Made by a program: the position numbers and the translations under genes. The notes beneath the pieces are model-generated. The model ran no database searches and was not told the origin of the DNA. It worked only from the letters and a program-made list of their open reading frames with translations. This document shows, piece by piece, positions 47,373 to 56,766 of a stretch of DNA of 64,000 nt (position 1 is the stretch's first letter; each line of letters starts with the position of its first letter). The stretch is from Flavobacteriaceae bacterium (GTDB taxonomy: Bacteria > Bacteroidota > Bacteroidia > Flavobacteriales > Flavobacteriaceae), in NCBI GenBank assembly GCA_026709415.1, contig JAPOSZ010000007.1, positions 107,811 through 171,810 on the forward strand, given 5' to 3'.

Positions 47373-47381
47373 ATGCTACAG

Positions 47382-49211
47382 TTAATGAGGAGGTTGATAA
47401 ACATTGTTTTCAGGATTGATATCTGCTACTAAGTTTGTTGGATTGAGGTTAATGGATTCAATGCTGCTTTTAGGTTGATCAAGAGTCAGTGTGTAGGTAG
47501 GAAAGGTCCAAGGCCAGTCTTTTTCTGTGATCAAATCAATTGTATAGTGATTTTCTTTTTCGCCTCTCATCAATGGAATCGGAATATAGCGTATTTCTTG
47601 ATGTCCGTTCGTATAGGTAATCAACACATCAAGAGGCATGGGCATTTGTCCTATTCGTTCGAGTTGTATGTGAGTCTGATTTTCCTTTTCTATAACGTTT
47701 TGAATCCCATAATCAATGGTTTTGATGGTTTGTGTCCAATCGGTTAAATACCATTGAAGTTGTATCTCGGATACCTTTTCAGCCACTCGTCGAAAGTCAT
47801 CGGGGTATGGATGAGTAAATTTAAAATCAGAGACGTATTGTTTCAGAGCTTCGGCGAGCGCTTCGGGACCAATGATATGCCCTAGTTGGGCGACGAAAAC
47901 ACTTCCCTTACTGTATGCACTTAATTCATAAGCCATATTGTAATGATAACGATTGGCATTGGTTGTTTGGGGTTCTTCAACACCTGAAAGGGCCAAATGG
48001 TAGTATCCATTGTAAGATCCTGAATGCGGAAAATCACTTTTTTCATCAGCAAAGACATCGTTCATCGCCATATTAGAAATATACACAGTAAAGCCCTCAT
48101 CCATCCATTCGTATTTCATTTCATTGGTGGCTAAAGCATGTTGAAACCAACTATGGGCTAATTCATGGCACGTGACGCCAACCAAACTCCCAAAAGAACG
48201 ATTTCCTGTGATTAAAGTCAACATGGAATATTCCATGCCACCATCCCCACCATGAACAACATTATATTCTTTATAATGGTAGGGACCAAGATGTTTGTTA
48301 AAATACGAAAGCATTTCAGCCGTAATGGGTTGTAGTTCTTTCCAGTTTTCAATGATTTGAGGATTGTTTTTATAGAAAAATCGTAAGGTCACTCCATTTT
48401 CTCCAGGAAAGGTATCATGAATATAATCGGGATCAGCCGCCCAAGTAAAATCAAGAACATTTTCTGCTTTAAAATGCCAAATTAATTTTCCGTTTTCGAC
48501 TTTAGGTGTTGCTGTATCGGAATAACCATGTCCGATTTCTTCGGGATTTTGTAAAATCCCCGTAGCGGCAACGGTGTAATCTGAATCAATCCGTAGTAGC
48601 ACATCAAAGTTTGCCCAAACACTGTGATATTCTCGCCCGAGATAAGGTGCTGTATTCCACCCTTGATAATCATATTCTGCTAGTTTGGGAAACCATTGGG
48701 CCATCGAATAAGCGATCCCTTCCGATGAATTTTTACCTGCTCTACGAATAACATCAGGAACATGACCTTTAAAGTCAAGCGTTAATGTGGTTGATGCCCC
48801 GCTGTTTAAAGGTTTGTCAAGAGGCACTTCCAAGATCGTCCCTGAAAGTTCGGGCGATAATGCTTGACCGTCTTGTTTGACATTCCATACGTTTAGCCAT
48901 CCTTGTTGTTCTTTCGATAGAGAATCAATATTCACTCGAAAACGCGTGTTTTCATCCGGACTGGTGTTGTTGCGAACAGCCATTTCACTTCCTGGCTGAA
49001 AAGCATTAAAATAAAGATGATAAAACACTTTTTTGATGGTGTCAGGCGAATGATTGGTGTAGATCAGTTTTTGAGTTCCTTCATAAAGATGCGTCTCCAC
49101 ATCCATATCCACTTCCATGGCATAATCAACCTGTTGTTGCCAATAAGCGTGTTGGCCAACGGTGGCCGAATATGTTCCCAATATAAAAGTCAGTGTGTAA
49201 AGACCTTTCAT
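47382..49211 (-). CDS. M1 family metallopeptidase (aminopeptidase)
   Basis: Secreted protein of 609 residues with a signal peptide (residues 1-19, ending TVGQ). The M1 zinc motif is GVTCHELAHSWFQHALATNEMKYEWMDEGFTVYI (HELAH plus the distal Glu in NEM/DEGF), and the exopeptidase motif appears as GGDGGMEYSMLTLITG, close to the usual GxMEN. The N-terminal beta domain (LYEGTQKLIYTNHSPDTIKKVFYHLYFNAF) is present. Role: extracellular or periplasmic peptide trimming. It overlaps the upstream subtilase gene by 4 bases, indicating co-transcription of two proteases. Confidence 0.93.
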   Translation of the reverse strand: MKGLYTLTFILGTYSATVGQHAYWQQQVDYAMEVDMDVETHLYEGTQKLIYTNHSPDTIKKVFYHLYFNAFQPGSEMAVRNNTSPDENTRFRVNIDSLSKEQQGWLNVWNVKQDGQALSPELSGTILEVPLDKPLNSGASTTLTLDFKGHVPDVIRRAGKNSSEGIAYSMAQWFPKLAEYDYQGWNTAPYLGREYHSVWANFDVLLRIDSDYTVAATGILQNPEEIGHGYSDTATPKVENGKLIWHFKAENVLDFTWAADPDYIHDTFPGENGVTLRFFYKNNPQIIENWKELQPITAEMLSYFNKHLGPYHYKEYNVVHGGDGGMEYSMLTLITGNRSFGSLVGVTCHELAHSWFQHALATNEMKYEWMDEGFTVYISNMAMNDVFADEKSDFPHSGSYNGYYHLALSGVEEPQTTNANRYHYNMAYELSAYSKGSVFVAQLGHIIGPEALAEALKQYVSDFKFTHPYPDDFRRVAEKVSEIQLQWYLTDWTQTIKTIDYGIQNVIEKENQTHIQLERIGQMPMPLDVLITYTNGHQEIRYIPIPLMRGEKENHYTIDLITEKDWPWTFPTYTLTLDQPKSSIESINLNPTNLVADINPENNVYQPPH

Positions 49212-50791
49212 AAAGCACTAGCATAGATGAGAGCATTATACAAATTAACCATTCTGGGCGATTTAGCTAATTCTTTTGAAGACACCACCTCTTCACTAGA
49301 AGGCTTGGTCAGTGAATGAAACAAAGGGACTCCGGAAGCCATCAAAACATGTTTGATTTCAGAAGCACTGAGTTTTGGAAAATAAGATCGTAAAACAGCG
49401 GAAACTGCAGTAACATTGGGGGCTGCCATGGAGGTTCCACTATTAAAGTCTTTTTTATTGTTGGGGAGTGCAGAATAAACATCTTCTCCAGGAGCAAACA
49501 AATCCACTTGGTGATTCCCATAGTTGGAAAAAGAAGCCACTTGATTTGCATTATAGTTTCGTGAAGTCGCACCAACGGTGATAAAGTTATCCACAAAATC
49601 TACACCATCGATATGATCTCGAATAAAGTTTGGCTTTTCACCATGATTGATGTTGACGCCTTCATTTCCAGCAGCATTAACAATCAACACATCATTTTCT
49701 TCGGCATGTTTTAAAGCATCATAAACCCATTGTGGATGTGGAGAAAAAGATTTCCCAAAACTAGTATTGATGATATCAGCTCCATGATCTACAGCATATC
49801 GGATGGCTAAAGCGACATCTTTATCGTATTCGTCGCCATCGGGAACGGCTCGCAACACCATAACTTCAACATTGGGTAGAATATCACGACCATAACAGGA
49901 AAAGAGGGCGATTCCACTCACATGAGTGCCATGCGAACTATCGCTATGTTCAGGTCCCGAAACACGGCCGTCACCATAATTTTGATCATCAAAATCATGG
50001 GGATTATCTCCAACGATGGAACGACCATCAAAATCAATATTATAATGGTAGTTGAGTTGAGTGTACAGATAATCATTATAACCCTTTAAATCATTCAAAT
50101 CGAAACCATTCGTTTTCATGTATTGTAATAGTGGTATGTATTCTTCATTGGACTCATCTATTTCAATAGTTTCGAGATCCTCTAGGGTATACGCGGCCTT
50201 ACCCAAAATTTTTTGAGCCACGCTATCGGCTTTTTTAGTGTTTTCATACATGGTGCTTATCATCATCGACTGGGGTCGAATTTCCGCAAGCTTTTGATCG
50301 ACATACTCTTTGTATTCATTGTATTGATCACTATCCTTTTCAGCAGTTTTGAGTAACCGAACCACTTCTAGATTTTCTTTTTCAGCATTTCCTAAAAAAT
50401 TCCATCCATGAACATCGTCGACATAACCATTGTTATCATCATCGATATTATTATTAGGAATTTCTTCTTGATTTGTCCAAATAGACTCACCCAAACAAGG
50501 GTGCGAGATATCAACTCCAGAATCAATGATAGCGACAATGACTTTATCCCCCTTTTTATCGACTAAAATTTCATCATAACTTCTCAAGACACTCATGCCA
50601 GGAATACTATCCTTTTGAACATCCAAAAGATGCCAATACTGAAGATCGTCTTCTGAAATTTCCGAGGACTTTTCAATTTCAATGTTTTGTGATACTTCAA
50701 CAGGGTCTAATTTGAGATTTTTTAGTGTCCCGCAGGAACTAAGGAAGACGAAAACTGCTAGAAACAGTAAAAAAGTGAAGTTGAGTTTCAT
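49208..50791 (-). CDS. Subtilisin-like S8 family serine protease, lipoprotein
   Basis: Protein of 527 residues with a lipobox FVFLSSC (Cys20). The catalytic triad is in VIVAIIDSGVDISHP (Asp), HSDSSHGTHVSGIA (His) and SGTSMAAPNVTAVSAVL (Ser). There is an insertion of about 140 residues between the Asp and His blocks, including a calcium-binding-like DDDNNGYVDDVHGWNF. Likely tethered to the outer membrane. First of a two-protease operon with the M1 peptidase. Confidence 0.93.
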   Translation of the reverse strand: MKLNFTFLLFLAVFVFLSSCGTLKNLKLDPVEVSQNIEIEKSSEISEDDLQYWHLLDVQKDSIPGMSVLRSYDEILVDKKGDKVIVAIIDSGVDISHPCLGESIWTNQEEIPNNNIDDDNNGYVDDVHGWNFLGNAEKENLEVVRLLKTAEKDSDQYNEYKEYVDQKLAEIRPQSMMISTMYENTKKADSVAQKILGKAAYTLEDLETIEIDESNEEYIPLLQYMKTNGFDLNDLKGYNDYLYTQLNYHYNIDFDGRSIVGDNPHDFDDQNYGDGRVSGPEHSDSSHGTHVSGIALFSCYGRDILPNVEVMVLRAVPDGDEYDKDVALAIRYAVDHGADIINTSFGKSFSPHPQWVYDALKHAEENDVLIVNAAGNEGVNINHGEKPNFIRDHIDGVDFVDNFITVGATSRNYNANQVASFSNYGNHQVDLFAPGEDVYSALPNNKKDFNSGTSMAAPNVTAVSAVLRSYFPKLSASEIKHVLMASGVPLFHSLTKPSSEEVVSSKELAKSPRMVNLYNALIYASAL

Positions 50792-50883
50792 TTGTTTGAT
50801 TTATAACCTAAAAAAGCAAAGGTAAAATTTGATCAGAAACAACCACATATGATTTCTTCGATAATCATATTGCTGGAACAGCG

Positions 50884-51735
50884 TTAAAAAAGTTCTGAAA
50901 GCATCATAGATTCATCGATTCGAACCCCTTTGGGGGTTTGTTTTAAACTGATTAACTCATGTTGTATATCGTGTTCCATAAACAGCAAAAAACCTTGGTC
51001 AACAGCCGAGTTTAAAAATATTGTTTTTTCCCTCATGGTCACTAAAGGACGAACATCGTATCCCATGAGATATGGTATAGGGATGTGAGCATAGGTAGGT
51101 ATTAAGTCCCCTGCAAATACAATGCTTTTGTTTTTATAGGTGATTTTGGGGAGCATTTGTTTTTCGGTATGACCATCAAAAAACAGGACATCAAACGGAA
51201 ACTTTGCTCGTTGAAGTGATTCAGCATCATTTTGGATGAACTGTAATTGTTGACTTTCTAACAAAGGGTGAAGGTTTTCAGGCAAAAAAGAAGCCTTTTC
51301 TCTTGGGTTGGGATTGATCGCCCAATTCCACTGGTCTTGGTGTACCCAATAGGTTGCATTTTTAAAGGTGGGGACAATTTGGTTTTGATGATTCAATGAT
51401 GTCGCTCCACCCACATGATCAAAGTGTAAATGCGTTAAAAAAACATCGGTAATTTCATCTAATGAATAGCCGGCTTGCTGGATGGATGTTTCTAAACGAT
51501 GACTTCCAAACAAATGATAATGACTGAAAAACTTACGACTTTGTTTATTTCCTAATCCAGCATCGATTAATATCAATCGATTTTCATTGGCAATCAAAAG
51601 GCATCGAGCCGTTAATGAAACAAGATTATGGACATCGGCAGCATGAGTGCGTTGCCAAAGCAACTTTGGCACCACCCCAAACATAGCACCACCGTCTAAT
51701 TTGAAATGGCCTGTTTCAATGACATGCAGTTGCAA
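50884..51735 (-). CDS. MBL-fold metallohydrolase
   Basis: Metallo-beta-lactamase superfamily protein of 283 residues. The metal motif is FLTHLHFDHVGGA, with further ligands in FFDGHTEKQM and FAGDLIPTYAHIPIPY. The closest subgroup by feel is the AHL-lactonase-like or quorum-quenching-type group, but the substrate cannot be set. No signal peptide. It is 3 bases after the SMP-30 gene and probably co-transcribed. Confidence 0.9.
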   Translation of the reverse strand: MQLHVIETGHFKLDGGAMFGVVPKLLWQRTHAADVHNLVSLTARCLLIANENRLILIDAGLGNKQSRKFFSHYHLFGSHRLETSIQQAGYSLDEITDVFLTHLHFDHVGGATSLNHQNQIVPTFKNATYWVHQDQWNWAINPNPREKASFLPENLHPLLESQQLQFIQNDAESLQRAKFPFDVLFFDGHTEKQMLPKITYKNKSIVFAGDLIPTYAHIPIPYLMGYDVRPLVTMREKTIFLNSAVDQGFLLFMEHDIQHELISLKQTPKGVRIDESMMLSELF

Positions 51736-51738
51736 AAC

Positions 51739-52734
51739 CTAGAGCAAATCAATTCGGGCTAAGATGTCTTGTGCTGTGATGTAGAGGTGTTTTTCATCTG
51801 GTCCAAAGCCACAATTGGCTGCCGGCCTTCCGTCCAATCGGATGGTCCCCAAATGATTTCCTTCGGCATCAAGCACGAGTACCCCGCCGGGCCCCGTAGC
51901 AAAAATATTCCCTGAAGAATGGACTTTCAATCCATCAAAATTCCCAACTTTTTCAGGGTTTTTGGAAAGAATCGTACCATCAAAAAACACTCTTCGATTT
52001 GAAAGAGCACCGTTTTGTACATCAAATGCAATGATGACTGGATTGTTAGCGTAAGAATTGGCGACATATAATATTTTTTCATCCAAACTCAAAGCAATTC
52101 CATTGGGTCGATGAAGGGAGTCATCCAAAAGCGTGGTTCCATTCTCTGGAGACCAAAGATAAACTCCATTTTCTTCGAGTTCTTTTAACGAATCATCATC
52201 TTGATCTTTCAATCCGTATGGAGGATCCGTAAAGTAGATTTGTCCTTTGGAATCAATGGCTAAATCATTGGGACTATGGAACCGTTGATTTTGGTATTTA
52301 CCGACAACAGTTTTGTATTGTGGGGTTTCAAATTCCCAAGAAACCAATTGAGCGATGCGACGATCTCCATGTTGACAAAGAATCAAGTTTCCTTGAGCGT
52401 CTATTGCTAAGCCATTACTTCCTGTCACGCGATTACTTGGTGCATATCCAGTTTGTCCACTAGGTTCTAAAAAAACTTGTAACCCATCGGATTCAGTCCA
52501 TAGGTAGGCTTTATTGGTTGGAACATCAGAAAACACCACACCCTGGAGATGAGTCGCCCAAACAGGACCTTCAGACCAACGAAATCCAGTAGCTAAAACT
52601 TCAATTTTAGCATCGGTTGAAATCAAAGTGCTTATTTTATCTGAAAGTCTTTCGACAGTTCCAATGGTAGGATACTCCTTTTGACTGTAAAGACTCGTTG
52701 CGAACAAAAGAGCAAAGAGATAAGAATATTTCAT
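51739..52734 (-). CDS. SMP-30/gluconolactonase-like secreted protein
   Basis: Six-bladed beta-propeller protein. I choose the ATG at 52734, which places a clean signal peptide (MKYSYLFALLFATSLYSQ) at the N-terminus; the longer frame starts 13 residues earlier. Family landmarks: RWSEGPVWATHLQGVVFSDVPTNKAYLW, GSNGLAIDAQGNLILCQHGDRRIA, SPNDLAIDSKGQIYFTDPPYGL and RPNGIALSLDEKILYVANS, with GNFDGLKVHSSGNIFATGPGGVLV. Likely a calcium- or zinc-dependent lactonase in the periplasm. Paired with the MBL hydrolase; both are lactonase-type families. Confidence 0.9.
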   Translation of the reverse strand: MKYSYLFALLFATSLYSQKEYPTIGTVERLSDKISTLISTDAKIEVLATGFRWSEGPVWATHLQGVVFSDVPTNKAYLWTESDGLQVFLEPSGQTGYAPSNRVTGSNGLAIDAQGNLILCQHGDRRIAQLVSWEFETPQYKTVVGKYQNQRFHSPNDLAIDSKGQIYFTDPPYGLKDQDDDSLKELEENGVYLWSPENGTTLLDDSLHRPNGIALSLDEKILYVANSYANNPVIIAFDVQNGALSNRRVFFDGTILSKNPEKVGNFDGLKVHSSGNIFATGPGGVLVLDAEGNHLGTIRLDGRPAANCGFGPDEKHLYITAQDILARIDLL

Positions 52735-52896
52735 GGGTTGTATATAAGAATCAGGCGCCAGTGGCTCTAGCAAAGATAATCAGAAGCCCCAAGATATGAA
52801 TTTTATGAAAAAGATAGGTAAGTATTGAATCAATCCAACGATATCCATTCAAAACAATCGTGTATAATCATGATAACCAATGTTTTAGTGAAAAAA

Positions 52897-53112
52897 TTAC
52901 TTTATTTCTAAGTCAAACCGAATCAACATATCCGAATCATCCTTGTAGATAAATTGCATCATATCATCGACTTTGGATAAAGTGAAATAAGACTGGGACC
53001 TTTGATTCGTATTCATGCGTTTTGATACGTGTAGAAAGCCAAGAAATGGATAAAACTCACGGATGATAAATTTCAATGGTTTCAATAATTCTTTTTTCTC
53101 TTTTTCAGTCAT
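52897..53112 (-). CDS. Uncharacterised protein, 71 residues
   Basis: No family recognised. The protein has a charged start (MTEKEKKELLKPL), a hydrophobic aromatic stretch (FIIREFYPFLGFLHV) and an acidic end (YKDDSDMLIRFDLEIK). Isolated on the minus strand at the border of the accessory region. Could be real or a remnant. Confidence 0.4.
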   Translation of the reverse strand: MTEKEKKELLKPLKFIIREFYPFLGFLHVSKRMNTNQRSQSYFTLSKVDDMMQFIYKDDSDMLIRFDLEIK

Positions 53113-53168
53113 GGAACTGGAACACGAATACCTTAATCTTGAAAATCTTGAATCGTCTTTTGATAAAA

Positions 53169-53282
53169 CTAATTCAGTGTACTATCCCAATACTTGACCT
53201 GTATTTCTTTAATGGCCTCGGTGCTATTCAGATCCAAATGATACAACTTCCATAAATGTTGTGATTGCTCTAACTCAGTCAT
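53169..53282 (-). CDS. Possible small protein, 37 residues
   Basis: ATG-initiated frame starting MTELEQSQHLWKLYHLDL and ending YWDSTLN, amphipathic and helix-like. It is 56 bases upstream of the 71-residue gene on the same strand. No family recognised; may be chance. Confidence 0.25.
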   Translation of the reverse strand: MTELEQSQHLWKLYHLDLNSTEAIKEIQVKYWDSTLN

Positions 53283-53341
53283 TCACGCAATATAGGAAAG
53301 GATTGAAGAGGTTTAAGGGATTTGGGTGGTTTTGATTGAGT

Positions 53342-53524
53342 TTATAGATTTAGTGCCATACTGACGGCTAAATTCACAACACCTGTAAATATGATGGCTA
53401 AGGCAATACCAAATATCCAAAGAATACCACTATGCTTTCCTGTTTTATGATTCAGCGTATCGAATTTATGATGTAATTCACGGACATTATTTTCAATTCT
53501 ATCAAGTCTGGTTGAGTTTTCATA
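53342..53524 (-). pseudogene. Remnant of a small membrane protein with coiled coil
   Basis: The minus strand reads TRLDRIENNVRELHHKFDTLN, then HSGILWIFGIALAIIFTGVVNLAVSM, a coiled-coil plus one membrane helix, like small phage lysis-associated or hemolysin-XhlA-type proteins. A stop codon precedes it with no start in frame, so it is a 5'-truncated remnant or uses a frame change. Confidence 0.4.
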
Positions 53525-54095
53525 AGTTCATTGTTCTAATGGCTTACAAAGCCAAAGGTAGTGTGTATAAAGAAAACCACTTCAAAGCACAAAAATAAAT
53601 GGAGTCACTTCGTCATGGGTTAAATGATTATCCCATTTTTCAAGTATTTTTTCCAGTCGGTCAAATCGGTGGTGGAAGTTATCAAAACAGGCTTGTAATT
53701 ACTCTAAAAAATCGGGATGTTCCTTTTCGATCAGTTTGGAAGGGGCTTCGGTTAATTGTTGAACCTATGCCAATAGTGATTCAAGGTTGCTGGAATAATG
53801 ATTGATAAGTATTGCTTGGGGGCTGTGAGTTGTTTTTCGGACACATCTTTATTTATTTCAATCATGCCAAGACGAAACCACACCCCTATCTTTTCCACCT
53901 TTTAATCATTCTTCAGTATTGGCCTGATGGATATTGTTTTGCAATTTTTCAATCGCTTCTGATCGACTTAATCCATTGGCTATTTCTTTTTGTAAATCAT
54001 CTAAAAACTGATTGTTTTCCGTGGTTTCATTTTATAAAGTGGTGATTTCTATTTGTTCCAAAAAACAGTCGAATAAGTCCCATATTTCAAAGGAT
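53525..54095. other. Gene-decay region before the truncated methyltransferase
   Basis: Several minus-strand patches read as protein in different frames (HHRFDRLEKILEKWDNHL; DDLQKEIANGLSRSEAIEKLQNN) separated by stops. No family is recognised and no intact frame remains. Plus-strand frames here are antisense shadows. Confidence 0.35.
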
Positions 54096-54812
54096 ATTTC
54101 TCAATCATATAATTTATCTGGAAATGGGTTGGTGTGGAAAAACGATAAAACAGGAGGAGACTGGTTTATGATTGATGGGAGTTGGGATAAAATGAGTCAA
54201 TCCCAGTATGTGAAATTCACAACAGATTGGATGAAGGCTTCAAATAGAGTTTTAAAGAATAGAGGATCGATTTATGTTGCCTGTAGCTATCACAACATTG
54301 CCGAAGTGATGATGACCCTTAAAGAATTGGATTATAAGATCAACAATGTGATTACTTGGTACAAAACAAACGCAATGCCTAATATGACAAAACGTACTTT
54401 CACTCATTCTACGGAATTTGTTGTTTGGGCTACAAAAGGGGCTCATTGGAAATTTAATTATGATGTGATAAAGAAAATCAATCCCAACAAACAACTGAAT
54501 GGAAATTTAAAGCAAATGCGGGATTTATGGAAAATGCCTCTAGTGCAGGGAAAAGAGAGATTAAAGAATGGTGATGGCAGGGCTTTACATCCGACTCAAA
54601 AACCCGAAGAAATGTTGAATAGAATTATTCTAGCGAGCTCCGACAAAGGAGATATTGTATTAGATCCTTTTGTTGGAAGTGGGACAACAGCTGTTGTTGC
54701 TAAAAAATATGGAAGAGATTTTATTGGAATTGACAAAGAAGAAAAATACATAAAGGCGACTAGAACAAGGTTAAACTTGATACCAACGAAACAACACATC
54801 CCGCTCAGATAA
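54012..54812 (+). pseudogene. DNA methyltransferase lacking its N-terminus and catalytic DPPY
   Basis: From about 54100 the protein is a clear beta-class adenine-type methylase: NLSGNGLVWKN, GDWFMIDGSWDKMSQSQYVKF, RGSIYVACSYHNIAEVMM, NNVITWYKTNAMPN, ALHPTQKPEEMLNRIILASS, and the SAM motif VLDPFVGSGTTAVVAKKYGRDFIGID. The catalytic motif IV, which should read DPPY just before NLSG, is instead SQSY, and everything upstream is unrelated sequence. So the gene was truncated exactly at the motif and joined to decayed DNA. The open frame starts at 54012 only by chance. It should be inactive. No partner endonuclease is adjacent. Confidence 0.8.
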
Positions 54813-54835
54813 GGATAGAAACCATCAAAATGAAG

Positions 54836-56176
54836 TTAGTTGCTCTCTAATTTTTTTTGTAATTCAGGATACGCATAATAATCAGATTCATTCCCACCAC
54901 AATTTTTAATTTGGTTTGTAATAAACTTTTCCCATGCACTTCTTGTTTTGGGAAGCAGATCACGAGTTTGGTCAAAAACTTGAATTAAGATTTCTTTAGT
55001 TCCTCCTGCTTCATAAATCTGTCTATTTGCGCCAGCAACCTCTAAAAGTTTTTTCACATCAGAGCTTTTAAATATTTTAACCAATGGAAGAATATAATTT
55101 CCCCCATTAGCTTCGGCAAGTCGATAATTACTTGAACTAGAAAACACATCAATCGAAAGTTCAACAAATTTTCGATGTGGGTGTTTAGATAATATTTTAA
55201 TTGTTTCTGAAGAATCACATTCTGTAAATCGATTTAAAAGAATTTTAGAAACCTCACAAATGTCCATCATATTCGAATTAAATGTTGCGGATTGAAATAG
55301 GTGATGAAAGTTCACTTTTTTAATCCTCTCTTTAAACCGGGTTTGGAAATCATCCGTTAACCTATTCCAGATTTCAGAATCGACTTCCACAAGGTGTGAA
55401 ATATTTAACACATAATCCCTATTCAAATTCTGACTTTTTTCTTCGATAAAACGCTTCATAGAGTCTTCATAAATAGCGGGTTTAAGATTCCATATGACCT
55501 CTAAAATAGATTTAAGTATGGTTATTCTATGGGGTTCCATTGTTTTAGTTAACAGCATGTCAATAATTTCTTTTATCAGATTATGAACAAACTCATCTTT
55601 AGCCTTTTTCAAATACCTAGACACCATATAAGCCTTGGTCTCTTCAAATTGAGTTGGAATTAAATTAGAATCTAACTCTGATTTGAAATGCTCCATCGCC
55701 TTTCTGCCTTGAATGGGCGCTTGAATAAGGACAAATTGCAATGCATGAACGATATGCGTTCGAACAAGTTCAGGGGAGGGATTATATGGTTCTTCGAGAT
55801 TATTAAACGATGGATGTGCACAACGATTTCGATCATCTTTGATACGTTTCAACAATTCAAGCTCATGATTTGATATAATCTCAAAATTCTTAGCTGATGT
55901 TAATACCTTATTCTCATAACTCTGAAATTTCTCCTTTTTTTCTTCTTTAATTGTCTCGTCTAATTCATTGGTCAATTTTCTCAAACGGGAATCATTCACG
56001 ACATTGTTTAGTTCACGAAATTTAGAAATGAAATCAAAGACGATCGTAATCCATGTAGACACGATTGCAGAGCGAAAAGCGCCCCCTCTATAGGCTGAAA
56101 TGGCTTCATTGATTAGCTCACGAGAGTATTTATTATCGACTTTAAGTGTTAGTTGTGATATATCTGAATATTCCAT
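54836..56176 (-). CDS. Large HEPN-like protein, 446 residues
   Basis: Helical protein without a clear named family. Residues about 15-60 (ELINEAISAYRGGAFRSAIVSTWITIVFDFI) have the shape of a HEPN helical bundle, and residues 116-121 read RNRCAH, fitting the HEPN Rx4H ribonuclease motif, followed by PSF. The remaining about 300 residues are helical, possibly repeat-like. HEPN proteins with such extensions act as RNA-cutting toxins or antiviral effectors. It faces the truncated methyltransferase tail to tail. No partner antitoxin such as an MNT nucleotidyltransferase is adjacent. Intact, start ATG well placed. Function is inference. Confidence 0.6.
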   Translation of the reverse strand: MEYSDISQLTLKVDNKYSRELINEAISAYRGGAFRSAIVSTWITIVFDFISKFRELNNVVNDSRLRKLTNELDETIKEEKKEKFQSYENKVLTSAKNFEIISNHELELLKRIKDDRNRCAHPSFNNLEEPYNPSPELVRTHIVHALQFVLIQAPIQGRKAMEHFKSELDSNLIPTQFEETKAYMVSRYLKKAKDEFVHNLIKEIIDMLLTKTMEPHRITILKSILEVIWNLKPAIYEDSMKRFIEEKSQNLNRDYVLNISHLVEVDSEIWNRLTDDFQTRFKERIKKVNFHHLFQSATFNSNMMDICEVSKILLNRFTECDSSETIKILSKHPHRKFVELSIDVFSSSSNYRLAEANGGNYILPLVKIFKSSDVKKLLEVAGANRQIYEAGGTKEILIQVFDQTRDLLPKTRSAWEKFITNQIKNCGGNESDYYAYPELQKKLESN

Positions 56177-56428
56177 ATTCCCGTAAAAACATCATGATTT
56201 GTTTACTTTCTTAATTCTAACGAATCAATAAGAGTACGATGTAAACGAAAGATAAATAAGTGTTCGTATCTAATCCACTTCAATTTCAATTGGACACTGA
56301 AAATAGGATACCAGTTGGTTAATGTATATAACCGAATTATTAACTATCCTATTATAAAAACACTATTCTTTCAATAACCTTACGTCGTATTTTCTGATAT
56401 CTATGAAGTAAATCAAGTTTAAGACTTG

Positions 56429-56632
56429 CTAATCTTTAGATAAGTATTCCTCATATAAAAACTCCACATAGTTTCTAAAATTTAAGGGTTTTATATCCTC
56501 TCTATTCAAGAACTCTCTCAAATTTTCTCTATGCTTATAATATTCTTCACTTTTATAATTAGTATTCGATGCTTTATATGAAGTGTGAAAATCTATGTAT
56601 GCTTTTAATAGTTCAATTATGTTTTTCGGCAC
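56429..56632 (-). CDS. Uncharacterised protein, 67 residues
   Basis: Charged helical protein (NIIELLKAYIDFHTSYKAS, then REFLNREDIKPLNFRNYVEFLYEEYL). It may be the N-terminal fragment of a larger protein; the pattern reminds me of N-termini of some restriction-associated ATPases but I cannot assign it. It lies next to the left end of the IS1595-type element. Confidence 0.35.
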   Translation of the reverse strand: MPKNIIELLKAYIDFHTSYKASNTNYKSEEYYKHRENLREFLNREDIKPLNFRNYVEFLYEEYLSKD

Positions 56633-56766
56633 CTCTCTTTTTGTGGTAGGACTTAAAGAGTTGACAGCAAGTTGGTCGAGAATAGAAGATGCTTTTGGCT
56701 TATTATTTGGGACTTATACGGTTAACTTGAATTAACTTACCTATGTTCTAAGTTCATACATTTAGA

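Noticed and set aside
56619..56735. Plus-strand 38-residue frame running into the left end of the IS1595 element
   Set aside because: Overlaps another frame, has no family features and its stop is created by the insertion sequence.
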